Source: an uncultured Spartobacteria bacterium (GTDB lineage: Bacteria; Verrucomicrobiota; Verrucomicrobiia; Chthoniobacterales; Chthoniobacteraceae). From it: a stretch of DNA of 64,000 nucleotides. The stretch is taken from positions 1-64,000 of the forward strand of contig CAIRYQ010000122.1 in assembly GCA_903882875.1 (NCBI GenBank), given 5' to 3'. Shown one piece after another: positions 47,670 to 56,124 of the stretch. Below the pieces are notes generated by a model. The model saw nothing but the letters and a program-made list of their open reading frames with translations, was not told the origin of the DNA and made no database searches. The translations under genes were made by a program, and so were the position numbers. The first letter of the stretch is position 1. Every line of letters begins with the position of its first letter.

Positions 47670-48562
47670 CACGCTTTTGTCAAAATCATCAGCCCGAGGA
47701 TGAGCGGAAGGTAGATGATGCTCGCGAAAAAAAGACGCCGCGCGACGGGGCGCGAGCGGTCGGCGAAAAAATTCAGCGCGGCGAGGAAGAACACGGAATT
47801 GATCAGCAGCGCGCCGCCGAGGTAGGTGCCGTCGGCCTCGCCGGAATTGAACGGCACGAGCGTGGCGGCGGTGAGCAGCAGCGTGAAAATGAAACTCGTC
47901 AGCGCGGTCGCGAAGCCGGTCTGGTCGTCGCTTTTCAACATGACGAGTCCCGCACCGCGGTACTGGTCGCGGTGCATCCATGCGATCGCAAGGAAGTGAG
48001 GCATCTGCCAGGTGAACAAAATCGCGAAGAGCACCCACGCGCCGAGCGTGAGGTGAGGATTTGCGGCCGCCCATCCGACGACGGGCGGGATCGCGCCGCT
48101 CACCGCTCCGACGAGCGTACACCACGCGGTGCGGCGCTTCAGCGGCGTGTAGAGCAGCACGTAGATCACGATCGTGCTCGCGGCGAGCGCGGCGCTGAGA
48201 AAATTCACGGCAAGCGCGAGCCATGCAGTTCCCGCAGTGCCGAGGGCGACGGCGATCCAGAATGCGGCGCTCTTTTTCATGCGCCCTGCGACGATGGGAC
48301 GATCGGAAGTGCGCGCCATGAGCGCGTCCACTTTCACTTCCCAAAGCTGGTTGAACGCCGCGGCGCTCGCGGCGCAGAGCGCGGTGCCAAGCATCGCCTG
48401 AATGAGGCGCAGCCACTGCACCGGGCCGTCGGTTCCCATCCAGTAGCCGACAAAAGTCGTGATGAGCACGAGGAGGTTCAGCCGCGCCTTCGTGAGATCG
48501 AGCAAATCGGCGAGAATGCCGGGCTCGGCATTCGCGTGCGGAATGGCGGCGACTTCGCTCAT
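47669..48562 (-). CDS. ctaB: Protoheme IX farnesyltransferase (heme O synthase)
   Basis: This is a 297-residue polytopic UbiA-type prenyltransferase from the ATG at 48562. The diphosphate-binding region 'FNQLWEVKVDALMARTSDRP' is characteristic of heme O synthases, with 'LLYTPLKRRTAWCTLVGAVS' and 'FTWQMPHFLAIAWMHRDQYR' further on. It adds the farnesyl chain to heme B, the first step to heme A. It overlaps ctaA by 4 bases (ATGA). Confidence 0.96.
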   Translation of the reverse strand: MSEVAAIPHANAEPGILADLLDLTKARLNLLVLITTFVGYWMGTDGPVQWLRLIQAMLGTALCAASAAAFNQLWEVKVDALMARTSDRPIVAGRMKKSAAFWIAVALGTAGTAWLALAVNFLSAALAASTIVIYVLLYTPLKRRTAWCTLVGAVSGAIPPVVGWAAANPHLTLGAWVLFAILFTWQMPHFLAIAWMHRDQYRGAGLVMLKSDDQTGFATALTSFIFTLLLTAATLVPFNSGEADGTYLGGALLINSVFFLAALNFFADRSRPVARRLFFASIIYLPLILGLMILTKA

Positions 48563-49650
48563 GCGGTGGCGCGCAGACGTCCGGCGCGGGCAAAATAAAG
48601 CGCGGCGGTCGCACAGAATGCGGCTCCGACGACGACGTGCGTGTTGGTGATGTGCGGCTGCCGCGTTTTCCAAATGACCATGACGCCGAGCGTGAACTGC
48701 AAAGTGACAAGTGCAAGCAGCGCCCATCCGACGCGCGTGAGACGAGGAAATCCGGCGGCGCGCTGCGCGGTGCCGATCGCCATGCCGATGACGTGGCCTG
48801 CGATCAAGATCGGAAGGATGCGCGTGTGGATGAAATGAATCGCAACGACGTGGTTCCATCCGACGGGCAATATGCCGCCCGGTTGCGCCAGGGGCCATGT
48901 GGGGATGAGCAAGCCGATGCCCTTGTGCCGCAGATACGCCGCGCACGCGAGCTGTACAAAATAGAGACCGAGCAGCGCGACGGCCATGCGACGGAATTTG
49001 TCGGCCTTCTCGTGCGACTGCACGCCGAGTTCCGTCCACACGGGCGAGAGGCGCGCGGCGAGGACGACGACGAGGACGAGGAATGCCTGCGCGGTTATGG
49101 CGTGAAAGACGCGGAAGATGATTGCCGATTCCGGCGAGACGTGTGCCTCGATGAGCACGCGCAATCCGCCGAGCATCGCTTGGATTGTGACGAGCCACGC
49201 GGCGGCAAGCGCGAGCTTCTGTTCCGTGCTGCGCGGGCCTTTGTGCCGCGCGAGGAGCACGGCGGAAAATACGAGCGCGTTGGTCGTCATGCCGATGACG
49301 CTCGCAATCGCGCCAGTAGCACCACATTTCCAAGCGATGAATCCGGCAACCGCGCCACACACGGGACCGATGGCAAGCGCGATCCAGTTTTTCCACAAAG
49401 CGCAGCAGAGGATGGCGGTGGTGATGGCAGTAAGCGTGGCGATGAGGCGGTGCGAGTGTTCGAGCGCCTTGAGCATGTTCTGCGTCCAGCCGGGCGGGTT
49501 CACGGAGCCGTCGCTGAGCGGCCATGTCTGGAAGGCCATGCCAGCGCCGCTCGTGGTGACCATACCGCCGACGAGAATGAGGGCGAACGTGAGCACGACG
49601 TAGGACTTCGCGAGCGGTGAGAGCCAAGTTGGTTGCGGCGCAGTAGGCAC
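48559..49650 (-). CDS. ctaA: Heme A synthase (COX15/CtaA)
   Basis: This is a 363-residue protein starting at a GTG (49650). It is an eight-helix membrane protein that oxidises the heme O methyl group to give heme A for the aa3 oxidase. Conserved histidines are visible in 'ALEHSHRLIATL', 'IFRVFHAITAQAF', 'IHFIHTRILPILIAGHV' and 'ITNTHVVVGAA'. 'GGMVTTSGAGMAFQTWPLSD' is the usual first loop. It lies 146 bases downstream of subunit II, the largest gap in the operon, with a REP-like repeat between. Confidence 0.94.
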   Translation of the reverse strand: MPTAPQPTWLSPLAKSYVVLTFALILVGGMVTTSGAGMAFQTWPLSDGSVNPPGWTQNMLKALEHSHRLIATLTAITTAILCCALWKNWIALAIGPVCGAVAGFIAWKCGATGAIASVIGMTTNALVFSAVLLARHKGPRSTEQKLALAAAWLVTIQAMLGGLRVLIEAHVSPESAIIFRVFHAITAQAFLVLVVVLAARLSPVWTELGVQSHEKADKFRRMAVALLGLYFVQLACAAYLRHKGIGLLIPTWPLAQPGGILPVGWNHVVAIHFIHTRILPILIAGHVIGMAIGTAQRAAGFPRLTRVGWALLALVTLQFTLGVMVIWKTRQPHITNTHVVVGAAFCATAALYFARAGRLRATA

Positions 49651-49768
49651 GGGTGCGGATCAGTTGCGCGAAAGGATGCCGGTTTGCCGTTGGACTCTGA
49701 TCGTCCAAAGGATGCGATCGCGAATTCGGTTGGCTGCTGGTTTTGTGAGGATCGGGTGCAAGAATTTG

Positions 49769-49794
49769 CCCGCCTCCTGCCGTCGGCGGCTATG
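49769..49794. repeat. 26-base REP-like repeat between coxB and ctaA (copy 2)
   Basis: This copy matches 30370-30395 in uvrA at 24 of 26 positions (differences C/G and C/T). It lies 3 bases after the coxB stop codon, in the longest gap of the respiratory operon. The CCGCC...GGCGG ends could form a small hairpin, possibly a transcript-stability element or partial terminator. Confidence 0.55.
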
Positions 49795-49796
49795 GA

Positions 49797-50702
49797 TCAA
49801 TGCTCCTTTTTCTCGCCGTGGCCGGAACCGTGTTCGGAGCCATGCTCGGCGGCTTTCTTGGCGAGTTCGGCCTTGTCGGCTTCGGCCTGCTTTTCGATCT
49901 CGCCCTTCTGCTTTTGCAGGTACCGCTGCGTGGCTTCGAGCTGCTCTTTGTACCACACGTCGAAATCCTTCTGCTCCTCGACGATGTATTTCGCGGCCAT
50001 GCCCGAATGTCCGGCTCCGCAGAGCTGCGCGCAGATGATCTGCCATTCGCCGGTGGAAACGGGACGGAACCACTGCGGCGCTTCGGTGCCAGGGATAGCG
50101 TCCTGCTGGATTCGCATCTGGTGCAGAGCGAAGCCGTGGATGACGTCCTTGGAACTCACGCGGGTCACGGTGGCCTTGTGGTTCACGAGGTGCATCGTGC
50201 CGGTGGCGACGACGTCGTCGGCACCATCAGGATCAGTCGGGTCGAGGCCGAGGACGTTCGAGCCGGTGATGAAGCGGATGTGCTGGCGTCCGAATTTTCC
50301 ATCCGGCCCGGCGTAGTGGAAATTCCAGCCGAACTGGTAGCCGATCGCGCGGATTTTCAGCGCGCCGTCCTTTTCATTGTCGGGAATTTCGTTCACGCGC
50401 TTGCCCCACAGCGGGAGTGCGAAGCCGAGAAGAATGACGGCTTCGATGATGACGACACCAACCTCCAAGTGCGTGGAGAGGTGGGTGCGGACTCCGTGGT
50501 AGTCGGCCTTCGGATGGCGGGACTTGCGGAAACGAAAGACGCTGACGAGGAAAAAGGAGCCCCAGCCCACAAACAGCGCGAGCATGAACCAGTGGCAGAA
50601 GTTCAGCATGTGATCGATCTCCTTGCCGTGCTCCGAGTGGTTCGGGAGCATGCCCATGAGTTTGTTCAGATCAAAATAGTCGGAGAGTGCGGCGAGTGTC
50701 AT
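49797..50702 (-). CDS. coxB: Cytochrome c oxidase subunit II
   Basis: This is a 301-residue protein from the ATG at 50702. Two N-terminal helices ('FCHWFMLALFVGWGSFFLVS', 'VVIIEAVILLGFALPLW') precede the cupredoxin domain. CuA ligands are present: His in 'DVIHGFALHQMRIQQDAIPG', and Cys, Cys, His and Met in 'CAQLCGAGHSGM'. The Glu usually found between the cysteines (CSELC) is Gln here. There is no fused cytochrome c domain, so electrons must come from separate c-type proteins upstream in the operon. The C terminus is a charged, His-rich tail of about 50 residues. Its place at the end of the structural genes, not before subunit I, is unusual. Confidence 0.95.
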   Translation of the reverse strand: MTLAALSDYFDLNKLMGMLPNHSEHGKEIDHMLNFCHWFMLALFVGWGSFFLVSVFRFRKSRHPKADYHGVRTHLSTHLEVGVVIIEAVILLGFALPLWGKRVNEIPDNEKDGALKIRAIGYQFGWNFHYAGPDGKFGRQHIRFITGSNVLGLDPTDPDGADDVVATGTMHLVNHKATVTRVSSKDVIHGFALHQMRIQQDAIPGTEAPQWFRPVSTGEWQIICAQLCGAGHSGMAAKYIVEEQKDFDVWYKEQLEATQRYLQKQKGEIEKQAEADKAELAKKAAEHGSEHGSGHGEKKEH

Positions 50703-50703
50703 T

Positions 50704-50973
50704 TCAGCATTCTTCTGGTTCGGCATTGAGATTCTCAACGAGCTGGACATCCGGAGGGATCGGCCGGTTCGCGCGACGCCAGAGGTAAAACATGGTCGCC
50801 GCGGTCGCGATGAAGATGAAGCCGACCAGCGAGAGGAGCATCCACAGCGTCGCGTCGGATGCGACCGCGAGCGCGGAATTCGGATCGCCCATGCATACGG
50901 CACAGGCGGAAGCGTTTTGCTGCATCACGGCGGACGCGGCCAGCAGTGTGACGGCTGAAGTCGTGCGCTTCAT
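50704..50973 (-). CDS. Small membrane protein with CxxCM motif in oxidase operon
   Basis: This is an 89-residue protein from the ATG at 50973. A signal-like start ('TTSAVTLLAASAVMQQNASA') is followed by 'CAVCMGDPNSALA', then one membrane helix ('LWMLLSLVGFIFIATAATMF') and a basic/acidic tail. The paired cysteines with Met on the outer side suggest possible copper handling, but no family was recognised. It overlaps the previous small gene by 4 bases and its stop is one base before coxB, so it is made together with subunit II. Confidence 0.85.
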   Translation of the reverse strand: MKRTTSAVTLLAASAVMQQNASACAVCMGDPNSALAVASDATLWMLLSLVGFIFIATAATMFYLWRRANRPIPPDVQLVENLNAEPEEC

Positions 50974-51155
50974 AGGATCAGCTTGCGCGTCTTCCACAGG
51001 AACCATGCGCCATAGACCGGCAGCAGCGCGGCGGCCGAGGCGAATATCCAAGTGCATGTCTTCGCGACCCCATTCACAGAACACCACCACGCCACGCCCG
51101 CACAGAGGAGCGTGCTCAGGATGATGAAGCAGATGTGGAAGATTTTGAGCGACAT
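50970..51155 (-). CDS. Small two-helix membrane protein in oxidase operon
   Basis: This is a 61-residue protein from the ATG at 51155, sharing one base with the subunit IV stop. Two helices are visible ('IFHICFIILSTLLCAGVAWW', 'WIFASAAALLPVYGAWFLWK'), ending in 'RKLIL'. It has no known motif. Start/stop overlaps on both sides show it is a real coupled gene. It could be a small accessory oxidase subunit or assembly factor. Confidence 0.82.
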   Translation of the reverse strand: MSLKIFHICFIILSTLLCAGVAWWCSVNGVAKTCTWIFASAAALLPVYGAWFLWKTRKLIL

Positions 51156-51565
51156 CAGTGGTGCGTGTGTCCCGTCGTCATGATGGGATTGAAATACGCG
51201 AGAAGGCAGAGGACGAATAGCCCGAGGCAGAAAAAAAATGTGAACAGGAGTGGAATCCAGATGCTGCGTTTCTCGGACTTCAAGTGCATGAACCACGCGC
51301 CGACGAGACACACCTTGAAAGTGGCCACGGCGAGGCCGATTTTCATGTTCATGCCGTGGCTTCCGAAAATGTGATCGAAGTCCACATACGACAGGCCGAC
51401 GGTGACGACGGTGAAGACAAAGAGGGCGACGCCGACGATGAGATACGGGCGGACGTGGTGCAGATAGCTGCCATGACCGTGCGCATCGGAGCCGTGCGAA
51501 TGGGCCTCTGCCGCGTGGACGTGGCCGTCTTTGGATTCGGGTGCGTGGGTGTGCTGTTCAGCCAT
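51155..51565 (-). CDS. Cytochrome c oxidase subunit IV (CtaF/CyoD-like)
   Basis: This is a 136-residue protein from the ATG at 51565. A His/Asp-rich hydrophilic N terminus of about 45 residues precedes three membrane helices: 'YLIVGVALFVFTVVTVGLSY', 'KIGLAVATFKVCLVGAWFMH' and 'LLFTFFFCLGLFVLCLLAYF'. 'FMHLKSEKR' is the hallmark of prokaryotic subunit IV. It stabilises the subunit I-III complex. It lies 2 bases after subunit III. Confidence 0.92.
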   Translation of the reverse strand: MAEQHTHAPESKDGHVHAAEAHSHGSDAHGHGSYLHHVRPYLIVGVALFVFTVVTVGLSYVDFDHIFGSHGMNMKIGLAVATFKVCLVGAWFMHLKSEKRSIWIPLLFTFFFCLGLFVLCLLAYFNPIMTTGHTHH

Positions 51566-51567
51566 TT

Positions 51568-52467
51568 TTACAGGAGATAGAAAATCGGGAACACGAAGAT
51601 CCAGATGAGATCCACAAGATGCCAGAACAGGCCGGCTACCTCGATGCGGTTGCAAAGCTGCTCGGGATTCGTCTTGTAGAGCTTCGAGCCGGGCCCCCAG
51701 AAGAAGATGAACACGATCACGCCGCCGAGCACATGCAGTCCGTGCAGGCCAGTGATCATGAAATAGCACGCGAGGTAGGTGTTCAGCCTCGGGTAGAACG
51801 GGCCGAAGCCGTTCACGAGATCTTTTTTGTCGAGCACGACCTCGTGGCCCTCGTGGAGGTGAACCATGTCGCGCGGGATGAAATGTGCGCGGTCATTTTC
51901 CGCGGATTTCGGCGTGTGGTTCTCATCGTCAATCGCAGCGAGGACGATCTTGTCCATGCTTGGATCCTTCACATCGCTCCATGCCTTCGGATGGCCGCTG
52001 ATGAAAAGACGCGGTGCCTGTCCGCGGGCGAGGCGTCCGTCTTCTCCTTCGTTGCCGAGATATTCCTCGTACTTCTCGGCAGCTTCCTTTTTGATGTAGG
52101 CACCGAAGTGATTGAACTTGTTCGGCCACTCGTAGCTGAGCTTGATGATGAGGAACAGGAGGCCGCAAACCCATGTGAGGAACAGCCACCATTTGTATGC
52201 CTTGAAATTGCGCATCTTCAGCGCCTCCCACGAGAGGATGACGGTGACGGACGAGAAGATGAGGACAAACGTGTTGAACGTGCCGACGGGGACATTCAGC
52301 CAGCCGTGCGGCCACATCCAAGGCTCCGCGCCGAGGCGCATGAAGATGTAGCCGGCGAAAAGTCCGCCGAAAAGCATCACTTCGGATGCGATGAACAGCC
52401 AGATGCCGAGCTTGGGATTTGCAAGGCCCGTATCGGGACGTGGCCGAACTGTGTATGGGATTTCCAT
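51568..52467 (-). CDS. Cytochrome c oxidase subunit III with a large hydrophilic insert
   Basis: This is a 299-residue protein, longer than the usual 190-270. The start is the ATG at 52467. 'KLGIWLFIASEVMLFGGLFA' and 'TYLACYFMITGLHGLHVLGG' with 'VAGLFWHLVDLIWIFVFPIF' are diagnostic. Between helices two/three and the last ones lies a polar insert of about 110 residues (about 115-225) with no match to standard subunit III. The subunit supports proton uptake and stability of subunit I. Confidence 0.94.
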   Translation of the reverse strand: MEIPYTVRPRPDTGLANPKLGIWLFIASEVMLFGGLFAGYIFMRLGAEPWMWPHGWLNVPVGTFNTFVLIFSSVTVILSWEALKMRNFKAYKWWLFLTWVCGLLFLIIKLSYEWPNKFNHFGAYIKKEAAEKYEEYLGNEGEDGRLARGQAPRLFISGHPKAWSDVKDPSMDKIVLAAIDDENHTPKSAENDRAHFIPRDMVHLHEGHEVVLDKKDLVNGFGPFYPRLNTYLACYFMITGLHGLHVLGGVIVFIFFWGPGSKLYKTNPEQLCNRIEVAGLFWHLVDLIWIFVFPIFYLL

Positions 52468-52488
52468 GTGTCGCGAAATATCTGCAGC

Positions 52489-54387
52489 CTAGGCGTGCGC
52501 TTTGGCTTCCAACGGCTTCGAGTCCCTCGGCGGCTCGGACTGCGGAGTGTAGTCCTTGTCTTCGCCGGGCACGCTGTATTCGTACGGGCCGCGATAGACG
52601 GTGATGGGTTTGATGAAGTTGCCATGCGGCGGCGGCGTGGGCGTGTCCCACTCGAGTGTCGTCGCCTGCCACGGGTTGTCGCTCGTCACTTTCTTTCCGC
52701 GGATCATACTCCAGCAGAAATTGAACACGAAGATGAGCTGCACCGCACCGAGCGCCCATGCGGCGTAGGAAATTTTCAGGTTCCAGTCGAGCCACGGGCC
52801 GACGGTGGCCTCGTAGGCGCTCTTGCCGCCGTCCCACCAGCGGCGATGCACACCGGCCATGCCCTGCATGAACATCGGCATGAAGAGGCAGTTGATTGCG
52901 ACGAGCGATCCCCAGAAATGCAGCTTGCCAAGCGTCTCGTTCATCATGCGGCCACACGCCTTTGGGTACCAGTGATAGACACCCGCGAAGATGGCAAATA
53001 TCGTGCCCGGCGCGACGACGTAGTGGAAGTGCGCGATGATGTAATACGTGTCGTGCATGTAGAGATCCACCGCATTGAATGCCAGCGGGATGCCCGTGAG
53101 GCCGCCGATGCCAAACATCGGCAGGAATGCCGCGGCGAAAAGCATCGGCGTATTGAAGCGCAACGAACCTCCCCACAGCGAAAGCAGCAGCGCGGTGAGC
53201 AAGATCACCGATGGCACGGAAATTAGGATTGTCGTCGTCTGGAAAAAAGCCGCCACTTTCGGGCCCATGTCCGTCATGTACATGTGGTGCGCCCAGACGA
53301 TGAACGAGAGGAATGCGAGCGTGAATAGCCCGCCGACCATCGCCTTGTAGCCCCATATAGGCTTGCGGCTGTTGCACGCGATGATCTCCGTGACCATGCC
53401 GATGCCCGGCAGGATGAGCACGTACACCTCCGGATGCGCGAGGAACCAGAACAGATGCTGCCACAACACCGGGCTGCCGCCTCCGGAGAAAAGGAGCGGC
53501 TGGCCGTCCGGACCGACCGCGCCATTCACCACGAGTCCGGTCGGCATGAAGAAGCTCGATCCAAACACGCGATCGAACAGGTTCATGATCGCCGCGGACT
53601 CCAGCGGCGGGAACGCGAGCAGCAACAAATACGCGGTAATGAACTGCGCCCAGCAGAAGAATGGCAGCCGACCCCAGGTCATGCCCGGTGCGCGGAGCTG
53701 GACGAAAGTGGTGATGAAATTCACCGCACCGAGGAGCGACGATGTGATGTTGAACACCATGCCCAACAGCCAGAGCGTGCCGCCATTGAGCACGGCGTGG
53801 TGCGACTGATCGGCGATGCCGGCGAGCGGCGGGTAGTTCGTCCAGCCGGACTTCGCCGCGCTGCCTTCCACGAAGAAGCTCCACACCATGATCACGCAAC
53901 TGATGAAGAAGGACCAGAAGCTCGCCATGTTCAGCCGCGGGAACGCCATGTCCACTGCTCCGATCTGCAAAGGCATTACGAAATTTCCGAAGCCCGCGAA
54001 CGCAATCGGCACGATGCCGAAGAACACCATGATGGTGCCGTGCATGGCACCGAAGACGTTGTAGCCCTGAGTCGAGAGCGAGTAACCGACCATCGCCTTC
54101 GTGCTGGGATCCACAGCCTTGTCAAAGACCGCATCCCCGAAAATGCCGTGCAGGAGGTTTCCCCAAAAGCCCGGAAGCACATCCGAGCCGTGCGCGATGC
54201 TCCAGCGCATCACCATCATCAGCCCGAAGCCGAAGAACAGGAACGCAAGTCCCGTGACGATGTACTGGATGCCGATCATCTTGTGATCGGTGGAGAACAC
54301 CCACTTCCGCCAGAACCCGGGTTCGTGGTGGTCGTGCGCGTGGTCGTCGTGACCGTGCTCTGTGTGTGCTGCTGCGGCGTGAGCCAT
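52489..54387 (-). CDS. ctaD: Cytochrome c oxidase subunit I (aa3 type)
   Basis: This is a 632-residue catalytic subunit. All metal ligands are present: heme a His in 'FGAMHGTIMVFFGI', CuB His and cross-linked Tyr in 'FLAHPEVYVLILPG', CuB His pair in 'VWAHHMYMTDMG', and heme a3/heme a His in 'YIIAHFHYVVAPGT'. The D-channel stretch 'NFVMPLQIGAVDMAFPRLN' and the Glu in HPEVY make it an A1-type oxidase. The His-rich N terminus may bind metal or reflect packing. It reduces O2 to water and pumps protons. Confidence 0.97.
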   Translation of the reverse strand: MAHAAAAHTEHGHDDHAHDHHEPGFWRKWVFSTDHKMIGIQYIVTGLAFLFFGFGLMMVMRWSIAHGSDVLPGFWGNLLHGIFGDAVFDKAVDPSTKAMVGYSLSTQGYNVFGAMHGTIMVFFGIVPIAFAGFGNFVMPLQIGAVDMAFPRLNMASFWSFFISCVIMVWSFFVEGSAAKSGWTNYPPLAGIADQSHHAVLNGGTLWLLGMVFNITSSLLGAVNFITTFVQLRAPGMTWGRLPFFCWAQFITAYLLLLAFPPLESAAIMNLFDRVFGSSFFMPTGLVVNGAVGPDGQPLLFSGGGSPVLWQHLFWFLAHPEVYVLILPGIGMVTEIIACNSRKPIWGYKAMVGGLFTLAFLSFIVWAHHMYMTDMGPKVAAFFQTTTILISVPSVILLTALLLSLWGGSLRFNTPMLFAAAFLPMFGIGGLTGIPLAFNAVDLYMHDTYYIIAHFHYVVAPGTIFAIFAGVYHWYPKACGRMMNETLGKLHFWGSLVAINCLFMPMFMQGMAGVHRRWWDGGKSAYEATVGPWLDWNLKISYAAWALGAVQLIFVFNFCWSMIRGKKVTSDNPWQATTLEWDTPTPPPHGNFIKPITVYRGPYEYSVPGEDKDYTPQSEPPRDSKPLEAKAHA

Positions 54388-54399
54388 GATGATGTGCGG

Positions 54400-54879
54400 T
54401 TATTTCGCGGGGAACGCCTTCGCGAGATCCTCGGCATTCCACGGCGTGGTGCGATCCTTGAATTCGTCGCGGACTTTCTGGATAAATTCCGGCGTGATCG
54501 CCTTGTCAGCCTTGTTCGACCATGCGGTGCGGACATAGTTCAGCACGTCGGCGAGCTTCGCGTTTTCCTTGAGCATCGGGAACTGCGTGTCCACGGCGAT
54601 CAGGATGTTGTTGAATTTCTGCCCCTTCACTTCGATCGGCCCCATGTAGCCCTTAATGACGAGCGCGACCAATCGCTTCGTGTCACCCTGAACGTACTCG
54701 GAGCCGTCGAATGGCGGAAACGCTCCGGGGATGCCAAGACCGGTGGGCTGATGGCAGGCCATGCACGTCTGCATAAAGACGGCCTTGCCGCGTTCGGCGG
54801 ATGCCTTGATGTCGTCCTCCGCGAAGATTGCGAAGTTGGCGCAAAGTGAAAGCGCGAGAGTCAGTGTGAGTTTTTTCAT
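54400..54879 (-). CDS. Exported single-domain cytochrome c
   Basis: This is a 159-residue protein with a signal peptide ('LTLTLALSLCANFAIFA'). It has one heme site ('CMACHQPTGLGIPG') and a likely Met ligand in the 'DTQFPMLKEN' region or downstream. About 115 residues after the heme site are very close to the second domain of the 408-residue cytochrome encoded just upstream, so it arose by local duplication. It probably shuttles electrons from complex III to CuA. Confidence 0.92.
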   Translation of the reverse strand: MKKLTLTLALSLCANFAIFAEDDIKASAERGKAVFMQTCMACHQPTGLGIPGAFPPFDGSEYVQGDTKRLVALVIKGYMGPIEVKGQKFNNILIAVDTQFPMLKENAKLADVLNYVRTAWSNKADKAITPEFIQKVRDEFKDRTTPWNAEDLAKAFPAK

Positions 54880-54897
54880 AGTGAAAATTGAGGCGTA

Positions 54898-56124
54898 TTA
54901 CTTGGCTGCGGGAAATGTTTTTTCCATGTCGGCTGCGTTCCAAGGTTCGACGCGATCCTTGAATTCGGCGCGCACTTTTTCGACGAGCTCCGGCGTGACC
55001 GGGACATCGGATTTGTTGCTCCACGAGTTGCGGATGAAGTTCAGCACATCGGCGAGGTTTGTGTTTTCCTTGAGCACCGGGAACTGCGTATCCACCGCGA
55101 TGAGAATGTTGTTGAACGCTTGGCCCTTCACAGTGATCGGCCCCGCGTAGCCCTTGATCACCAGCGCGACGAGGCGACGAGGATCACCCTGCACCCACTC
55201 GGAGCCGTCGAACGGCGGGAACGCTCCGGGGACGCCCGTGCCGCCGGGCTGATGGCACGCAGTGCAGGTCGTGCCGTAGATGCCCTTGCCGTTGGCAATG
55301 GATTTCGCGATGTCAAATGTCCCGGTGCTGACAACAGGCGCGGATGCGGCAGGTTTTGCATCAGCCGGTTTGGTTTCCGTCTTCGCTTGCGTTGCAGCAG
55401 GAGCGGCAGGTGAGGCAGCGCCTTCGAGCTTCGCATCAAGCGGGACTTTCTTGATTTCCTCGATCGTCCATTGGTCGGTGCGATCGGCAAATTCCTTTTT
55501 CGCAGCACCAACCTGCGCCTCGGCGATCTCGCCGCCCTTGTTGCCCCAAGCCTGCTTCACGTAGGTGAGCACTGCGGCGATTTTCTTCGGGTTGAGCGCC
55601 TGCTCCTGGCCGGGCATCGCGCCGTTAAATGCGCCACCCTTTACGGTCACCGGTCCCTTCAACCCCTTGAGCACGATGGCGACGACACGTTTCTCGTTGT
55701 ATTCCGATCCGTCCAGCCACTCGGAGCCAGCCAAAGGTGGGAACTGACCCGCCTGTCCGAGACCGGTCGGCTGATGGCACGCCTGGCAGACCTCCTTGTA
55801 AACTTTTTCGCCGAGCTGCACCTGCGTGAGTTCGGCAGCGGCACCGCCGCTGGTGGCGACTGCATTGCCCGGCAGCGGGAAAAATGCAGACGGATTGCTC
55901 TCGTATTCGTTGAAGACCTTCGGGTTGAAGCCGCCATGAAAGATGCCGATGTAGATGCCCGCCCAGCACAGCGCGGCGGCGCACACGAGGCTCAACCACG
56001 TCGGAATCGGCGTCACGTCCGCACTGGGCTCGGCGTGTTCGCGCGCGATGGCGGCGTGGACTTCGGTGATGTCTGCCGTCTCCTGATAGTCGAGACGATC
56101 CTGTCCTTCGTTCGGCTGGCTCAT
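54898..56124 (-). CDS. Membrane-anchored cytochrome c with two heme domains
   Basis: This is a 408-residue protein. One N-terminal helix ('WLSLVCAAALCWAGIYIGIF') anchors it. Domain 1 has 'CQACHQPTGLGQAG' (about residue 113). An Ala/Thr/Pro/Lys linker (about 235-265) follows, and domain 2 has 'CTACHQPGGTGVPG' (about residue 286). Both domains share the pattern 'FPPF.GSEW' and 'VKG..FN'. It overlaps ccoO by 4 bases. In a cbb3 operon this position would be CcoP (also a di-heme anchored protein), but the sequences after the CxxCH sites are not CcoP-like. Confidence 0.92.
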   Translation of the reverse strand: MSQPNEGQDRLDYQETADITEVHAAIAREHAEPSADVTPIPTWLSLVCAAALCWAGIYIGIFHGGFNPKVFNEYESNPSAFFPLPGNAVATSGGAAAELTQVQLGEKVYKEVCQACHQPTGLGQAGQFPPLAGSEWLDGSEYNEKRVVAIVLKGLKGPVTVKGGAFNGAMPGQEQALNPKKIAAVLTYVKQAWGNKGGEIAEAQVGAAKKEFADRTDQWTIEEIKKVPLDAKLEGAASPAAPAATQAKTETKPADAKPAASAPVVSTGTFDIAKSIANGKGIYGTTCTACHQPGGTGVPGAFPPFDGSEWVQGDPRRLVALVIKGYAGPITVKGQAFNNILIAVDTQFPVLKENTNLADVLNFIRNSWSNKSDVPVTPELVEKVRAEFKDRVEPWNAADMEKTFPAAK

